From NCBI GenBank assembly GCA_020216575.1, contig JAIUYC010000242.1:1-6403 (forward strand): a stretch of DNA of 6,403 nt, read 5' to 3'. Shown one piece after another: positions 5,753 through 6,403 of this stretch. The stretch's first letter is position 1. Every line of letters begins with the position of its first letter. Under the pieces are notes generated by a model that saw only the letters and a program-made list of their open reading frames with translations, did not search any database and was not told the origin of the DNA. This stretch comes from Coleofasciculus sp. S288 (lineage in GTDB: Bacteria; Cyanobacteriota; Cyanobacteriia; Cyanobacteriales; Coleofasciculaceae). Both the position numbers and the translations under genes were made by a program.

Positions 5753-6094
5753 ATGTCAATTGCTGTCGGAATGGTAGAAACTCTAGGCTTTCCCGCTGTC
5801 GTTGAAGCGGCAGATGCCATGGTGAAAGCTGCTCGCGTTACCCTGGTGGGTTACGAAAAAATTGGAAGTGGTCGTGTGACGGTCATTGTTCGGGGAGATG
5901 TCTCCGAGGTGCAAGCGTCGGTAGCGGCTGGGATTGACAACGTGAAGCGGGTGAATGGAGGTCAGGTCTTATCGACTCATATTATTGCCCGTCCTCATGA
6001 GAACTTGGAGTACGTTCTGCCGATTCGTTATACCGAAGATGTGCAGCAGTTCCGTGAGAGTACAAATGCGATTCGCCCACTCAACCGTCCGTAG
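5753..6094 (+). CDS. ccmK1: Carboxysome shell hexamer protein CcmK1
   Basis: Second BMC-domain shell hexamer, a tandem paralogue of CcmK2 able by family precedent to form mixed hexamers or layered facets with it. At 113 residues, it has the extended CcmK1-type tail ([13 protein letters not shown] after QQF) beyond the BMC fold. Key residues are intact: K25, the standard pore loop K36-I37-G38-S39-G40, and R80 in [15 protein letters not shown]. Differences from CcmK2 cluster in the helix at residues 61-65 (IDNVK against VEAAN) and in the tail, while the middle is nearly identical even at DNA level. The ATG at 5753 is preceded by GGAG (5741-5744) with 8-nt spacing. The gap to ccmL downstream is 235 bp and contains an apparent terminator, so its link to the rest of the operon may be partial. 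Confidence 0.95.
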   Translation: MSIAVGMVETLGFPAVVEAADAMVKAARVTLVGYEKIGSGRVTVIVRGDVSEVQASVAAGIDNVKRVNGGQVLSTHIIARPHENLEYVLPIRYTEDVQQFRESTNAIRPLNRP

Positions 6095-6160
6095 GCTAAT
6101 CAATCGAAGTTGGGATTAAAGAAAAGCTGAGAGCGAAGTTAAGCTAAGCCTGCGTGCTAG

Positions 6161-6198
6161 TTCCCCTCGGACGCGATCGCGTCCCGCACCGAAGAGAA
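6161..6198 (+). repeat. HIP1-centred palindrome in the ccmK1-ccmL gap
   Basis: GGACGCGATCGCGTCC (6169-6184) is a perfect 16-bp palindrome around HIP1 (6173-6180). A longer alternative pairs TTCCCCTCGG (6161-6170) with CCGAAGAGAA (6189-6198), 8 of 10 bases, enclosing the ACGCGATCGCGT core plus a 6-nt bulge. Together they could make a tall hairpin 67 nt downstream of the ccmK1 stop. Its 3' arm shares bases with a third possible pairing (6190-6194 with 6205-6209). Confidence 0.6.
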
Positions 6199-6207
6199 CC
6201 CCTGCTT

Positions 6208-6226
6208 CGCTTTGCAAGCGTTTTTT
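6208..6226 (+). terminator. Putative intrinsic terminator/attenuator between ccmK1 and ccmL
   Basis: CGCTT (6208-6212) and AAGCG (6216-6220) form a perfect 5-bp stem with a TGC loop, followed immediately by six T residues (6221-6226). The form is classical but the stem is short, so partial read-through is expected. It lies 113 nt after the ccmK1 stop and 103 nt before the ccmL start. Partial termination here would make far more shell hexamer than vertex pentamer, which matches shell needs; that purpose is inference. Confidence 0.5.
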
Positions 6227-6291
6227 GGATTGTTGCTTTCAGAATGTGAGTTTGTCTGCGGGAATTCCAGAAAGACTTGTAGAGGGCAAAT

Positions 6292-6315
6292 CCAAAATTC
6301 AAAATCCAGAATCCA
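6292..6315. repeat. Heptamer tandem repeat (CCAAAAT type), STRR-like
   Basis: Three degenerate 7-bp units, CCAAAAT, TCAAAAT and CCAGAAT, plus a trailing CCA, lie 15 bp before the ccmL start. AATTCAAAATCC-type arrays are common in cyanobacterial intergenic DNA. Its closeness to the ccmL ribosome site means variation in copy number would alter the ccmL leader length. Confidence 0.6.
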
Positions 6316-6329
6316 GTTGGTTGAGGTCA

Positions 6330-6403
6330 ATGCAAATTGCCAAAGTTCGAGGCACGGTTGTTAGTACTTATAAAGAACCGAGCCTCAGAGGCGTTAAGTT
6401 CCT
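6330..6403 (+). CDS. ccmL: Carboxysome vertex pentamer protein CcmL, N-terminal part (runs off the right edge)
   Basis: CcmL forms pentamers that cap the twelve vertices of the beta-carboxysome shell. Only the first 24 codons are present. They read MQIAKVRGTVVST followed by YKEPSLRGVKFL (the last codon is cut but fixed as Leu by CT), which matches the conserved N terminus of the CcmL/EutN family, including the KEPSL-x-G-V-K motif. The ATG at 6330 is preceded by GAGG at 6323-6326, only 3 nt away, a tight spacing. It is third in the ccmK2-ccmK1-ccmL order known from Synechocystis and others; ccmM and ccmN would be expected next, outside the window. The 235-bp gap before it holds a HIP1 palindrome, an apparent attenuator and a heptamer repeat. 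Confidence 0.93.
   Translation, partial: MQIAKVRGTVVSTYKEPSLRGVKF

Noticed and set aside
5353..6094. ccmK2 and ccmK1 as an assembly duplication or recent gene-conversion artefact.
   Set aside because: The copies differ at many synonymous sites, have 14 substitutions in 101 residues and distinct tails that match the known CcmK2 and CcmK1 types, so they are long-standing paralogues.
1..6403. CRISPR arrays, transposons, tRNA or rRNA genes, prophage parts.
   Set aside because: No spaced identical repeats, transposase-like protein, cloverleaf or rRNA-like segment was seen; all coding space is accounted for by CCM genes.

Overview
This window is the carbon-concentrating-mechanism (CCM) locus of a beta-cyanobacterium. 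Two divergent gene groups flank a shared AT-rich intergenic region of 691 bp (4662-5352). The minus strand holds a CO2-uptake NDH-1 module in the order ndhF4, ndhD4, chpX (cupB). The plus strand holds the start of the carboxysome shell operon in the order ccmK2, ccmK1, ccmL. The cyanobacterial assignment rests on near-textbook CcmK proteins, on CO2-uptake-type NdhF/NdhD with a CupA/CupB-family protein, on three copies of the HIP1 octamer GCGATCGC, and on short heptamer tandem arrays in the gaps. The heptamers resemble the STRRs best known from filamentous cyanobacteria, so a filamentous host is plausible, but the genus cannot be set from this window.

Layout: 1-857 is the N-terminal 285 codons of ChpX/CupB on the minus strand, running off the left edge. 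858-1220 is a noncoding gap. 1221-2717 is NdhD4 and 2778-4661 is NdhF4 with a GTG start; the 60-bp gap between them carries a heptamer repeat that runs into the ndhF4 stop codon. 4662-5352 is the divergent control region, with several dyads, a perfect 16-bp AT palindrome and two hairpins in the probable ccmK2 leader. 5353-5664 is CcmK2 and 5753-6094 is CcmK1, two tandem paralogues. 6330-6403 is the first 24 codons of CcmL.

How the genes work together (family knowledge): NdhF4 and NdhD4 are the distal antiporter-like subunits that, with ChpX/CupB, turn the NDH-1 core into the NDH-1MS' complex (usually described as constitutive and low-affinity), which hydrates CO2 to bicarbonate inside the cell. 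CcmK hexamers and CcmL pentamers build the icosahedral shell in which that bicarbonate is converted back to CO2 beside Rubisco. The same divergent neighbourhood is, from memory, known in Nostoc/Anabaena.

The protein content is therefore known biology, and I see no new protein system. What merits a second look is between the genes. A perfect 22-bp palindrome centred on HIP1 overlaps the ccmK2 stop codon. A second HIP1-centred palindrome, followed by mutually exclusive hairpins and a U6 tract, lies between ccmK1 and ccmL. There is also a dyad-rich ccmK leader, and CcmK2 has Ala in place of the usual Gly next to the pore motif.
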